From Spinacia oleracea (taxonomy: Eukaryota > Streptophyta > Magnoliopsida > Caryophyllales > Amaranthaceae), in the NCBI RefSeq assembly GCF_020520425.1, contig NC_079492.1:2046001-2110000 (forward strand): 64,000 nucleotides of DNA, written 5' to 3'. The first letter of the stretch is position 1. Every line of letters starts with the position of its first letter. Below, in pieces: positions 1-7,531 of this stretch. The notes beneath the pieces are model-generated. The model did no database searches. It saw only the letters and a list, made by a program, of their open reading frames with translations, and was not told the origin of the DNA. The position numbers and the translations under genes were made by a program.

Positions 1-368
1 TCTGATTATGTTAGCGATCGTACTGCATATGTTGAATTGAAAGTGTTAAGACCCGACCGTAGGATTAGCATGTACTTTAATTACTCGGCCTAGTTTATTC
101 GTTGTCGAATTGAATTGTGTTATTGGATTGGTATAAGCATGGTGAACCGAACAGACCCCCTAGACCTTTAATTCATTGATAAATTACGCATTTTTATTAT
201 TGCTTTAGCTTTAGTAGTTAATACTCAAACTCAACTTTCGTTATTGAAATAGTTCGTATAATTGGGCAAAAACTAATAGAACTTGTCTCCCTGTGGGATC
301 GACCCGTATTTGCTAAGTATCTGCTAACAACAGACACCGTGCACTTGCGGTATCACTTTTTAACTCAT
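1..368. other. End fragment of an unidentified LTR-type repeat
   Basis: AT-rich sequence without a credible ORF. Around 284-310 it has the phrase ctccctgtgggatcgaccc, which in many plant Ty3/gypsy elements lies close to the 3' end of the LTR, just before the primer binding site. Similarity to the downstream gypsy 3' LTR (6556-6990) starts only at about 367, with a shared tcagcaacc at the junction. The first 368 bases therefore look like a different element's LTR end joined to the gypsy element. This is inference from phrase similarity; no LTR pair for it is visible. Confidence 0.35.
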
Positions 369-427
369 CAGCAACCTCAGTCGGAAGTCAGTCATCCCTT
401 TCCTGTTCCAAGTCCGCTACCGGAACA
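369..427 (+). repeat. 5' LTR remnant (gypsy), last 59 bp only
   Basis: Matches 6932-6990, the end of the 3' LTR, and ends in ggaaca. The rest of the roughly 435-bp LTR is absent on this side, so the 5' promoter region (U3 with TATA) is lost. Confidence 0.8.
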
Positions 428-428
428 A

Positions 429-446
429 TTGGCGCTAGAAGGAGGG
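429..446 (+). other. Primer binding site of the gypsy element
   Basis: ttggcgctagaaggaggg starts one base after the LTR end. The tggcgc start followed by agaaggaggg is the usual PBS form in Tat-like plant gypsy elements. The tRNA was not identified. Confidence 0.6.
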
Positions 447-513
447 GACCCCCACTTGTAAACAGAACCCACAGCCAAAAAAAAAAAAAAACCCGGACCA
501 TCAAAAATCACCA

Positions 514-1185
514 TTGAGAATGGAGAGTACGCAGTCGGATTCATACAAGAAAAGCAAAAAACAGGCCTCGAAAACAACCCCACAGAGTACACAGACGACA
601 AAAGCAACAACCCCATTGAAATCCACGCTGTTCTCAGCAGAGCCAATAATAACACCCGTCAATGACCAACCCACCCCCCAGCTAGGGAGCCAGTCGGTAG
701 TCAGCAAAACTACGACTGCAGCAACACCCTTGCATGTCCTTTGATACTCAGTCGAGGACGACGACTCAGGCGGAGAGCCCGAAAGCCCAGCCCAGGATGA
801 TACACAAATACCGTCTGAACTCGCCGATCAATTCTCGGAGGAACAGTTGGCTACGGCAAGAGCGGTGATGGCCGCGTTGTCGGCCCTGAAGCCAGCGAAA
901 AAAGCAAACACAGAACCCGCACCCAGGACAATCACAAACCAGGCTACGGAAACACCAGTCGGCGAAAAAAGGAAGAGACTGCCGATAAGAAACCTATTCG
1001 GAGAACAGATCCTAGTGCAACACGAACAACACCCCAATACAAACCAGACGATTGCTCTGCGCAGTCGGCCAGAACCCATGGTCATCGAAGAGACAAGAGA
1101 AGCGCCCCAGAGATACGCGCCGCGCCGTTACACCATCCAACCTGCAAACTCCCCCTGTGCGCGGACATTCTGGAAGAACCGATGA
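514..1185 (+). pseudogene. Gag N-terminal region, broken
   Basis: Frame 1 encodes a Ser/Thr/Lys/Gln-rich leader and then an acidic stretch, with a TGA stop at 742-744. The same frame continues through EEQLATARAVMAALSALKPA and reaches a stop at 1185. The conserved Gag domain is in another frame from about 1182, so at least one nonsense change and one frameshift separate this part from the rest of Gag. Low-complexity polar N-termini are common in Tat Gag proteins. Residues upstream of 1182 are assigned to Gag by position, not by motif. Confidence 0.55.
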
Positions 1186-2963
1186 AGAAATTGAAGTTCC
1201 CACTCTGCAAGTATGACGAATCCACGGATCCGGAGGTCCATTGCAACACATTTGAGCAACATATGATGCCGTATACAGATTCCGACGCCATGTGGTGCAA
1301 GGTATTTCCCTCAACGCTGCTGGGAGTGGCATCCGGTTGGTATAAGGGACTGCCAAAGGGGTCGGTATACAATTACCGACAGTTAGAAGCAGAGTTCATG
1401 CTACGGTTCATCAGTCGGCAGCAGAGAAAGAAAACGTCGGGAGAACTGATGGCAGTCACCCAAAGAAGCGGAGAGTCCTTAAGAGATTACCTCACCAGAT
1501 TCAACAACGAATCCACCAGCATACCAAACTTGCAACAAGAGATAGCTGTGGTGGCCCTGATGAGAGGAATGAACCACTGCGAGTTCAAAAAATACTTGGG
1601 AAGGAAATCCTTCACTGATCTGGGAAGCGCACTGGTGAAGGCCCATGAATACATCAAAAGTGATGAGCTGATGACAATCCCAAATCATTATCAGTCGGCA
1701 CAGACTAGAAATGTCGCACCAAGGCCGGTTCAGCCGGCGCAGCAAAGTCAGAACAGGGGATTCAGAAAGGATGAACAGAGGAGGGACCCAAGAGGGAGAG
1801 ATCACCAGAAACAGTCAACCAGCATATACCCCACATTCCATGAATACACCCCATTGAACGCCCCAAGAGCCGCAATTTACAACGTCAACAAGAACGAAAA
1901 CTGGAAGAGGCCTCCACCAATGAGCGACAAACCCAGACCACAGTCGAAGTATTGTGCATTCCATGATGACTGTGGGCACTATACGGAAGACTGCAGAGAT
2001 TTGAAAGATAACATCGAGGATATGATCAGGAGAGGCTACCTGACGCAATATAAAGCCCGACAGAACAACAACAACAACAACAACAACAACCAACAGAATA
2101 GCAGCCGGCAGGGTAATAACACAAACAATAGGTTACCATCCACCCAAACACCACTCCGAATAGAGCAGAAGGCACCAGAAACCAGTCGCAGCGGAGAGGC
2201 TAGAAACAATGGCCAGAAAGGGCCGACAGTATGGGTCATATCCGGAGGACCGTGCCATGGAGGAACAATCAGTGGAGCAGGCAGAAGTCTGAGCGAACAC
2301 CGCCACCTGATAAACTACCATAGCACCAGAAAATGGTCGTCACCCCAAGTCATGCCAAACATCTCGTTCACCCCAGCCGACTGCCGCGGAATTATATACC
2401 CTCACGACGACCCACTGGTTTTGGGCCTCGAAATAGCAAACTTCCCAGTAAAACGAATACTGGTGGATGGAGGGAGTTCAGCGAACATTATCTTTTGGGA
2501 AGCCTTCATTCAGCTGAAAATAGATGAGAAAGAGCTCACACGAGTCAACTATCCTGTGATAGGATTTTCGGGAGCCACGGTCTTTCCGGAAGGTGGCATC
2601 AGGCTACCGGTGCAGATTGGAGAGGGAAGGACCGCAAGGGACCTAATGGTAGACTTCCTGGTAATCAAAGTGCCGGCTGCATACAACGTCATAGTGGGCC
2701 GGCCATTCATCCACGATGCACAGGCAGTGGTATCAACATACCATCTAACCATGATATACATGTCCAACTTCGAGAAGGCTGAGAGAATCCGAGGCAGTCA
2801 AGAGTCAGCAAGATCATGCTACTTGACGGCATTAAAAACACCAGGCCGATTGACCCCATCCAGGAATATAACGAGAGAGGCAGCAATGAAAAGACCGGCA
2901 AAATGCCAAAACCCAAAATCAGAGGGTGAGCAATCTCTGTTGCCCAAGAAGGAGAAAAGGTAG
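1182..2963 (+). CDS. Gag core and aspartic protease (gypsy)
   Basis: The 593-residue ORF has a retrotransposon Gag domain at about residues 5-165 (with KYDESTDPEVH and ASGWYKGLP). A zinc-knuckle-like segment CAFHDDCGHYTEDC lies at about 258-271, typical of Tat-type Gag rather than a strict CCHC. A poly-Asn run encoded by an (aac)n microsatellite follows at 2066-2090. The aspartic protease is near residue 428, with LVDGGSSANI as the catalytic-loop equivalent and NVIVGRPFIHDAQAV near 500. The protein would form the particle shell and mature the polyprotein. The ATG at 1182 only opens the frame; the real Gag start is upstream and frameshifted. The frame ends at TAG 2961-2963, after which the same frame stays open into the RT ORF. 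Confidence 0.85.
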   Translation: MKKLKFPLCKYDESTDPEVHCNTFEQHMMPYTDSDAMWCKVFPSTLLGVASGWYKGLPKGSVYNYRQLEAEFMLRFISRQQRKKTSGELMAVTQRSGESLRDYLTRFNNESTSIPNLQQEIAVVALMRGMNHCEFKKYLGRKSFTDLGSALVKAHEYIKSDELMTIPNHYQSAQTRNVAPRPVQPAQQSQNRGFRKDEQRRDPRGRDHQKQSTSIYPTFHEYTPLNAPRAAIYNVNKNENWKRPPPMSDKPRPQSKYCAFHDDCGHYTEDCRDLKDNIEDMIRRGYLTQYKARQNNNNNNNNNQQNSSRQGNNTNNRLPSTQTPLRIEQKAPETSRSGEARNNGQKGPTVWVISGGPCHGGTISGAGRSLSEHRHLINYHSTRKWSSPQVMPNISFTPADCRGIIYPHDDPLVLGLEIANFPVKRILVDGGSSANIIFWEAFIQLKIDEKELTRVNYPVIGFSGATVFPEGGIRLPVQIGEGRTARDLMVDFLVIKVPAAYNVIVGRPFIHDAQAVVSTYHLTMIYMSNFEKAERIRGSQESARSCYLTALKTPGRLTPSRNITREAAMKRPAKCQNPKSEGEQSLLPKKEKR

Positions 2964-3035
2964 AAACAGGAGTCACCCACAATCGAAAGCATCGAAAAGG
3001 GGGCTACTTTACCTAGGGTAGAGGCCGGAGGAGAG

Positions 3036-4475
3036 TTGGAAGAAATCGATCTGGTAGAAGGAGGAACTGGCAGAACAGTGAAGATAGGAACCGACATTGA
3101 CCCACAGTTGCGGGTAAACATGATCGGTCTATTGAGAGAACACGCGGATGTGTTCGCATTTTCTGCAGACGAAATGCCAGGTATAAGCCCGGATGTAATC
3201 GAGCACCGACTGAATGTCGACAGAGCAGTCAGGCCGGCAAAACAAAAGAAAAGAAACTTCTCAACGGAAAAAAATCAAGCAATACAGGAAGAGGTAGAAA
3301 AGTTGCTGGCAGCAGGATTTATTGAACCATGCGACTACCCAGAGTGGTTGGCCAACATCGTAATGGTTAAGAAGTCAAACGGCTCGTGGAGAATGTGCTT
3401 AGATTTCACAAACCTGAATAGAGCATGCCCGAAGGACTGCTACCCACTGCCAAGAATCGATAGGCTAGCCGACTCCACATCTGGCCATGCGCTGCTCAGT
3501 TTCCTTGACGCATTTTCCGGATACCACCAAGTCAGCCTTGCAAAGGCCGACAGGAGAAAAGCAGCATTCATCAATGAGGGGGGAGTATTCTGTTACAAGG
3601 CCATGCCGTTTGGGTTAAAGAACGCTAGGGCAACATACCAAAAGCTGGTCGACAGAGTGTTTGCAAACCAAAAAGGCCGCAACATTGAAGTATACGTCGA
3701 CGACTCCATAGTGAAAAGCAAATTGGAGACCGACCATTTAGACGACCTCAGGGAAACGTTTGAAACTCTACGCCGGTACCAAATGAAGCTGAACCCCAAG
3801 AAATGTGTGTTCGGAGTAAAATCGGGGAAATTCTTGGGTTTCCTTGTCAGCGAGAGAGGCATAGACGCAAACCCAGATAAGGTAGAAGCAATACTCAGTC
3901 TGCCCCAACCAAAAAGCATCAAAGATGTACAAAGGCTGACAGGAAGAATGGCAGCTCTGACAAGATTTGTTAGCAAATCAGCCGACAGGTCGATCCCATT
4001 TTTCAACACTCTTAAGCAGAACGGAAAATTCCAGTGGGGAGAAACCGAGGAAAGGGCCTTTGAGAAGGTAAAAGACCATCTTCGAGCTTTGCCAACGATA
4101 GCCAGGCCGGAAGAGGGCGACAAGCTACAGTTGTATGTGTCCGCTTCAGCCCAAACCATTGATGCCGTACTAATCAGCGAAAAAGACAAAGTCCAGCAGC
4201 CGATATACTTTGTCAGCCACATTTTGAATCCGGCAGAAGCGAGATACTCGCTGATAGAGAAAGTAGCCTATGCAGTCCTGATAGCCGCCCGAAAGCTCAG
4301 ACCATACTTTGATGCACATACCATACAAATCCTGACGAACTTCCCACTAGAGAAGGGTTTGCAAAAAATGGATACAGCCGGCAGGCTATTGCGATGGGCA
4401 ATAGAGCTGTCGGAGTACGATCTTGAGTTCCACCCGCGCAATGCAAAAAAGCGCAAGCCTTGGCCGACTTCGTAG
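3036..4475 (+). CDS. Reverse transcriptase and RNase H (gypsy)
   Basis: This 479-residue ORF is in the same frame as the Gag-protease ORF and separated from it only by TAG 2961-2963. RT motifs are present: VKKSNGSWRMCLDFTNLNRA (about 110-129), LLSFLDAFSGYHQV, MPFGLKNARATYQ and the catalytic YVDD at about 218-221. RNase H of the RT_RNaseH type follows from about residue 365 (LYVSASAQTIDAVLIS, then RYSLIEKVAYAV). The C-terminus ends in an abnormal KKRKPWPTS. The expected continuation is in another frame, so a single-base indel in the A-run at about 4444-4449 broke the polyprotein between the two RNase H domains. Confidence 0.88.
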   Translation: MEEIDLVEGGTGRTVKIGTDIDPQLRVNMIGLLREHADVFAFSADEMPGISPDVIEHRLNVDRAVRPAKQKKRNFSTEKNQAIQEEVEKLLAAGFIEPCDYPEWLANIVMVKKSNGSWRMCLDFTNLNRACPKDCYPLPRIDRLADSTSGHALLSFLDAFSGYHQVSLAKADRRKAAFINEGGVFCYKAMPFGLKNARATYQKLVDRVFANQKGRNIEVYVDDSIVKSKLETDHLDDLRETFETLRRYQMKLNPKKCVFGVKSGKFLGFLVSERGIDANPDKVEAILSLPQPKSIKDVQRLTGRMAALTRFVSKSADRSIPFFNTLKQNGKFQWGETEERAFEKVKDHLRALPTIARPEEGDKLQLYVSASAQTIDAVLISEKDKVQQPIYFVSHILNPAEARYSLIEKVAYAVLIAARKLRPYFDAHTIQILTNFPLEKGLQKMDTAGRLLRWAIELSEYDLEFHPRNAKKRKPWPTS

Positions 4476-5203
4476 TCGAAGCATCTTATCAGGAGGATAA
4501 AACCAAAGCAGAATCCTGGGAAGTATCAGTGGACGGATCAGCCGCTCAGTCGGGAGCGGGAGCCGGCGTTGTCATGACTTCTCCGACAGGAGATAAGTTC
4601 GAATACGCAATCAGATTCACTTTTGCAGCTTCGAACAACGAAGCAGAATATGAGGCAGCCATCGCAGGGGTACAACTATGTTTGTTGGCAGATGCCAAGA
4701 GGATAGTAATGACAACAGATTCTCAGTTGGTGGCAAATCAATTTTCGGGAGAGTATGAAACAAAAGAGCCGTCAATGCGGCGATATCAAGAGAAACTGAG
4801 GACGCTGACAGCGAAATTAGAAGCTTTTGAGATCAAGTTGGTCCCTAGAGCGTTGAACACTGCCGCAGACAGCCTAGCAAAACTGGCCAGTTCGAAAGCA
4901 ATCGAACTCAGTCGATCAGTAATGATAGAAATCATGCACAGAAGGAGTACGGAAGAGAAAGGAAAAGAAATAATGGTCATCACGGCAAACAAAGAGTGGT
5001 ACGACGATATCTGGACGTATAAGACGACTGGAGTTCTCCCGGCCGATATCAAGGAGGCAAAGAAAATCAAAAAAGACGTCTGTTGGTACGTCATATATCA
5101 GGGACAACTCTATAAAAGAGCATTCAGCCTAAGCTCATTCGGCCTAAGCTCTCTCTCCATTCGTGCCCGCGGGCCATGTAACTGTTGTGAGCGAGTAAAC
5201 TGA
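4460..5203 (+). CDS. Second (Tat-type) RNase H domain with truncated pol end
   Basis: The domain is a type I RNase H: SVDGSAAQSGAGAG (about residues 23-36, first Asp), NNEAEYEAAIAG (Glu), TDSQLVANQFSGEY (Asp) and ALNTAADSLAKLAS (C-terminal Asp region). Such a second RNase H downstream of RT-RNase H marks the Tat lineage. The chain then runs through the spacer that normally leads to the integrase zinc-binding domain, up to YQGQLYKRAFSL at about 5130. There it enters unrelated sequence that reads as antisense ORF on the other strand. No HHCC or DDE integrase signature is present anywhere downstream. Confidence 0.82.
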   Translation: MADFVVEASYQEDKTKAESWEVSVDGSAAQSGAGAGVVMTSPTGDKFEYAIRFTFAASNNEAEYEAAIAGVQLCLLADAKRIVMTTDSQLVANQFSGEYETKEPSMRRYQEKLRTLTAKLEAFEIKLVPRALNTAADSLAKLASSKAIELSRSVMIEIMHRRSTEEKGKEIMVITANKEWYDDIWTYKTTGVLPADIKEAKKIKKDVCWYVIYQGQLYKRAFSLSSFGLSSLSIRARGPCNCCERVN

Positions 5204-5571
5204 GCCGCAGTCATGGGTATAAAAGGGCCGGTAACAGGATTCCCACCCATGAACTGCGCAAAAGGAGGCGGCGTGTTCGATTTTATCCCCCACCCAATAT
5301 TCTTAACTTTACTATCGGCAGTATTCCCGTCCATATTTAACTCTATGCCAGAATCGCTACTTGTGTCTGAGAGGTTTATAACATTATCAACCCCAACCCT
5401 ACCAGTCATGTTTTGGCCACCCCCACTCAAAACGCATGCAAACAAAAACAGAAACACCCGAAAAAAAGAGTAAGTAAGGCCAGAAACCGTACCTAATTCT
5501 GGAAATTCACAACGAAATTCACTCTCAACAGCTGCAAAGTCCCTCAAATAACCCAACTGAAAGAACAACAC
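5110..5571 (-). CDS. Antisense extra ORF of the gypsy element (3' truncated)
   Basis: The minus-strand frame has 153 residues; a natural start may be the ATG at about 5409 (NMTGRVGVDNVINLSDTSSD). No known domain is recognised; the chain is acidic, Ser/Asn-rich and then Pro/Phe-rich (TPPPFAQFMGG). Its upstream DNA on the same strand looks like a plant 5' leader: CT-rich tracts, agggtttgg motifs, and a possible intron with donor gtaagt at 5643 and acceptor ttctttcag at 5557. Tat-lineage elements such as Retand are known to carry extra, sometimes antisense, ORFs between pol and the 3' LTR, which fits here. The stop at 5110 lies where sense pol resumes, so the ORF's true 3' end was deleted together with the integrase. 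Confidence 0.5.
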   Translation of the reverse strand: MLFFQLGYLRDFAAVESEFRCEFPELGTVSGLTYSFFRVFLFLFACVLSGGGQNMTGRVGVDNVINLSDTSSDSGIELNMDGNTADSKVKNIGWGIKSNTPPPFAQFMGGNPVTGPFIPMTAAQFTRSQQLHGPRARMERELRPNELRLNALL

Positions 5572-5970
5572 GAGAAAGTCAGACAGCCAAACCCTAATAA
5601 AACACCGGACAACCTAAAAAACCAGACCAAGTTTGAAACTTACCAAGAGAGACAACCAAACCCCAACTGAAAACGTACGGCAGGAGGAGACGGACGCAAA
5701 TTAGAAAGAAAAGAAGAGAGAGAAAGAGAGAAAATTGGCAGCGCAAGAAAAATCGCAAAGATAAATGAGAGAGAACGGAAATGAGGAGAAAGGAAGAAAG
5801 CGGTTACTTAAAGAAACGAAAGGAAGTTGAAACGACAGGAAGCAGATCTGGGCGGTTGAAAATATCACAACTCCCCACATTTGCCGGATGGCCGACACGT
5901 GTCCAAAACACTTTTCAAATCTCCCGCCACGCGTATAAGAAAAATTGAACCGTCGCCACGTGTCAGTCAA
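5557..5970 (-). promoter_or_regulatory. Leader and possible intron of the antisense ORF
   Basis: Read on the minus strand, this segment contains cacgtg-like boxes (5897, 5956), long pyrimidine tracts (5700-5830) and a good 87-bp intron candidate (5643 down to 5557). It then enters the antisense ORF. This arrangement resembles a plant promoter plus 5' UTR. No transcript evidence is available, so the promoter role is inferred. Confidence 0.35.
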
Positions 5971-6242
5971 GGGGGCTAGTCAGCCTAAAAAGTCAAGGGG
6001 GCTAGTCAGCCTAAAAAGTCAAGGGGGCTAGTCAGCCTGAAAAGTCAAGGGGGCTAGTCAGCCTAAAAAACCCAAGGGGGCTAGTCAGCCTGAAAAGTCA
6101 AGGGGGCTAGTCAGCCTAAAAAGTCAAGGGGGCTAGTCAGCCTAAAGAAGTCAAGGGGGCTAGTCAGCCTAAAAAGTCAAGGGGGCTAGTCAGCCTAAAA
6201 AGTCAAGGGGGCTAGACAGCCTAAAAAACCCAAGGGGGCTGG
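5966..6242 (+). repeat. Tandem array, 11 copies of a 26-27 bp unit
   Basis: The unit is gtcaagggggctagtcagcc plus aaaaa. Copies differ by single bases (a/g, cc for gt). The core aagggggctagt also occurs at about 6351, 6450 and 6543; the last lies directly before the 3' LTR, where it serves as the polypurine tract. Confidence 0.95.
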
Positions 6243-6542
6243 TCATTCAAAGAAATCAAAGATAACAGTCAGCCAAGAGAATCAAGCACAGACATAGACA
6301 GCCGGCCTACAGAAAACTATCCACTTAAAGCGATCAATCCTTGTCCTAATGGGGGCTAGTCGTGACATCAGAACAAGTATTGAGCTCAAAACCGCATTGC
6401 AAACGGCCATCTTCAGAACAATCACACCCATGGGGTGTTGATCGTCCCCAAGGGGGCTAGTTGTATAGGGGGTTTACCCCCGCTTTTCGCTTTTTTCTTT
6501 ATCAGAGCAACTACAGACTGTAAAAGCCAACTGTAGTCACTC

Positions 6543-6555
6543 TAAGGGGGCTAGT
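6543..6555 (+). other. Polypurine tract of the gypsy element
   Basis: taagggggctagt directly precedes tgtacggg, the inferred LTR start. A similar block at 6448-6461 precedes tgtatagggg and is an alternative boundary, so the LTR start is probable rather than certain. Confidence 0.55.
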
Positions 6556-6990
6556 TGTACGGGAAGCCCTACCGGCATACCGGTAGGACAGCCCATAACA
6601 GCTGTAACATAGACATATACTCACAAGAAGCACCAAGGGTGCAGTCGGTATCCAGGGTTTACAATCCCAGCCGGCATTGTTCTGACATCATCTATCTATC
6701 AAAGCCGATAGAGAGGATCCGGAACCAACGGGTAATAACCCGGGTCCTCCGTACAAGTAACCCGTCTATATATACGGACCCCCATCAATGCCAAAGGTAC
6801 GCGATTCCACCCCAATCATTCTTATAAGCATTTATTACAGAGCTATCAGCATAATCTGACTTAGGCATCGGAGGGGTAATTCTCGGATCACCCCCGAGGC
6901 TAGTTAACGGTTTCACTGTGCAGGATCCAGTCAGCAACCTCAGTCGGAAGTCAGTCATCCCTTTCCTGTTCCAAGTCCGCTACCGGAACA
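6556..6990 (+). repeat. 3' LTR of the gypsy element
   Basis: Starts with TG and ends with CA, about 435 bp. It has a TATA-like tctatatatacgg at about 6765. Its end matches 369-427. Confidence 0.75.
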
Positions 6991-7125
6991 CTAGTTATCT
7001 TCGATAAAAATAAAAAACAAAAGATAAAAAGAGATATTGCCTTTTTATTATTTCTCCAAAAATACTAATAAAGCAGTGTGAAAATAATGATACAATTACA
7101 AGTATATCTTTAATATCGTGTGTTA

Positions 7126-7527
7126 TTAAGAACTCGAGCCTGAGATGGAAACAAGGGAACCAGTCCATGGCATCCCTTTATGTCCATAATTCCAATCGTC
7201 CGGTGGTTCACCCCTTATTCCGACCGGTTTTAACTCCCTAGTGCGTAGATCATAACGAACAAAAGACAATATAGATTGACCTAACCCAATTAGGATTTCC
7301 GATTCATCCTCCGAATAAGCATACGGCATTGGAGGGAAAAAATATACAACCTCCCTTCTCCGACCAATAAGAAAACGATTTGGTACCAGTTCATCGTTTT
7401 CTACCGCTTGTTTGAGTGAGAGACGATGAATCAATTTAACCCATGTTCGATTCTTCTTCAAAACCCATACGTCCATTGTAAATTGTAACGTATACTTTAC
7501 TAAATGCAAACAACCCCTTATATCAAA
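7126..7527 (-). pseudogene. F-box gene, 3' half (F-box-associated domain)
   Basis: On the minus strand the readable chain is DIRGCLHLVKYTLQFTMDVW followed by a WVKL motif. It then has DESEILIGLGQSILSFVRYD and ends in SGSSS at the stop (7126-7128). DVWV plus WVKL is typical of the FBA C-terminal half in plant F-box proteins, substrate receptors of SCF ubiquitin ligases. Its N-terminal half lies at 9195-10137; a LINE separates the two. Upstream of about 7520 the frame meets a stop close to the insertion site. The gene is disrupted as annotated. Confidence 0.8.
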
Positions 7528-7531
7528 CTAA

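Larger units (their letters stand above)
369..6990 (+). mobile_element. Ty3/gypsy retrotransposon, Tat lineage, integrase-deleted
   Basis: The order is LTR remnant, PBS, gag, protease, RT, RNase H, second RNase H, antisense ORF, 26-bp tandem array, polypurine tract, 3' LTR. The last 59 bases of the 3' LTR (6932-6990) recur at 369-427, which fixes the 5' LTR end. A second RNase H domain after the RT-linked one is a hallmark of the Tat lineage (Ogre, Retand and relatives). The integrase that should follow it is missing: pol coding stops at about 5130. The frame has a stop at 742-744, a frameshift near 1182, a stop at 2961-2963 and a frameshift near 4444-4450. It is a decayed deletion derivative that could move only with help. 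Confidence 0.85.

Noticed and set aside
2961-2963. TAG between protease and RT as a possible programmed readthrough
   Set aside because: The context is not a known readthrough context and the element has other stops and frameshifts, so decay is simpler.
5966-6242. CRISPR-like regular repeats
   Set aside because: The units are directly adjacent without unique spacers, in a plant retrotransposon.
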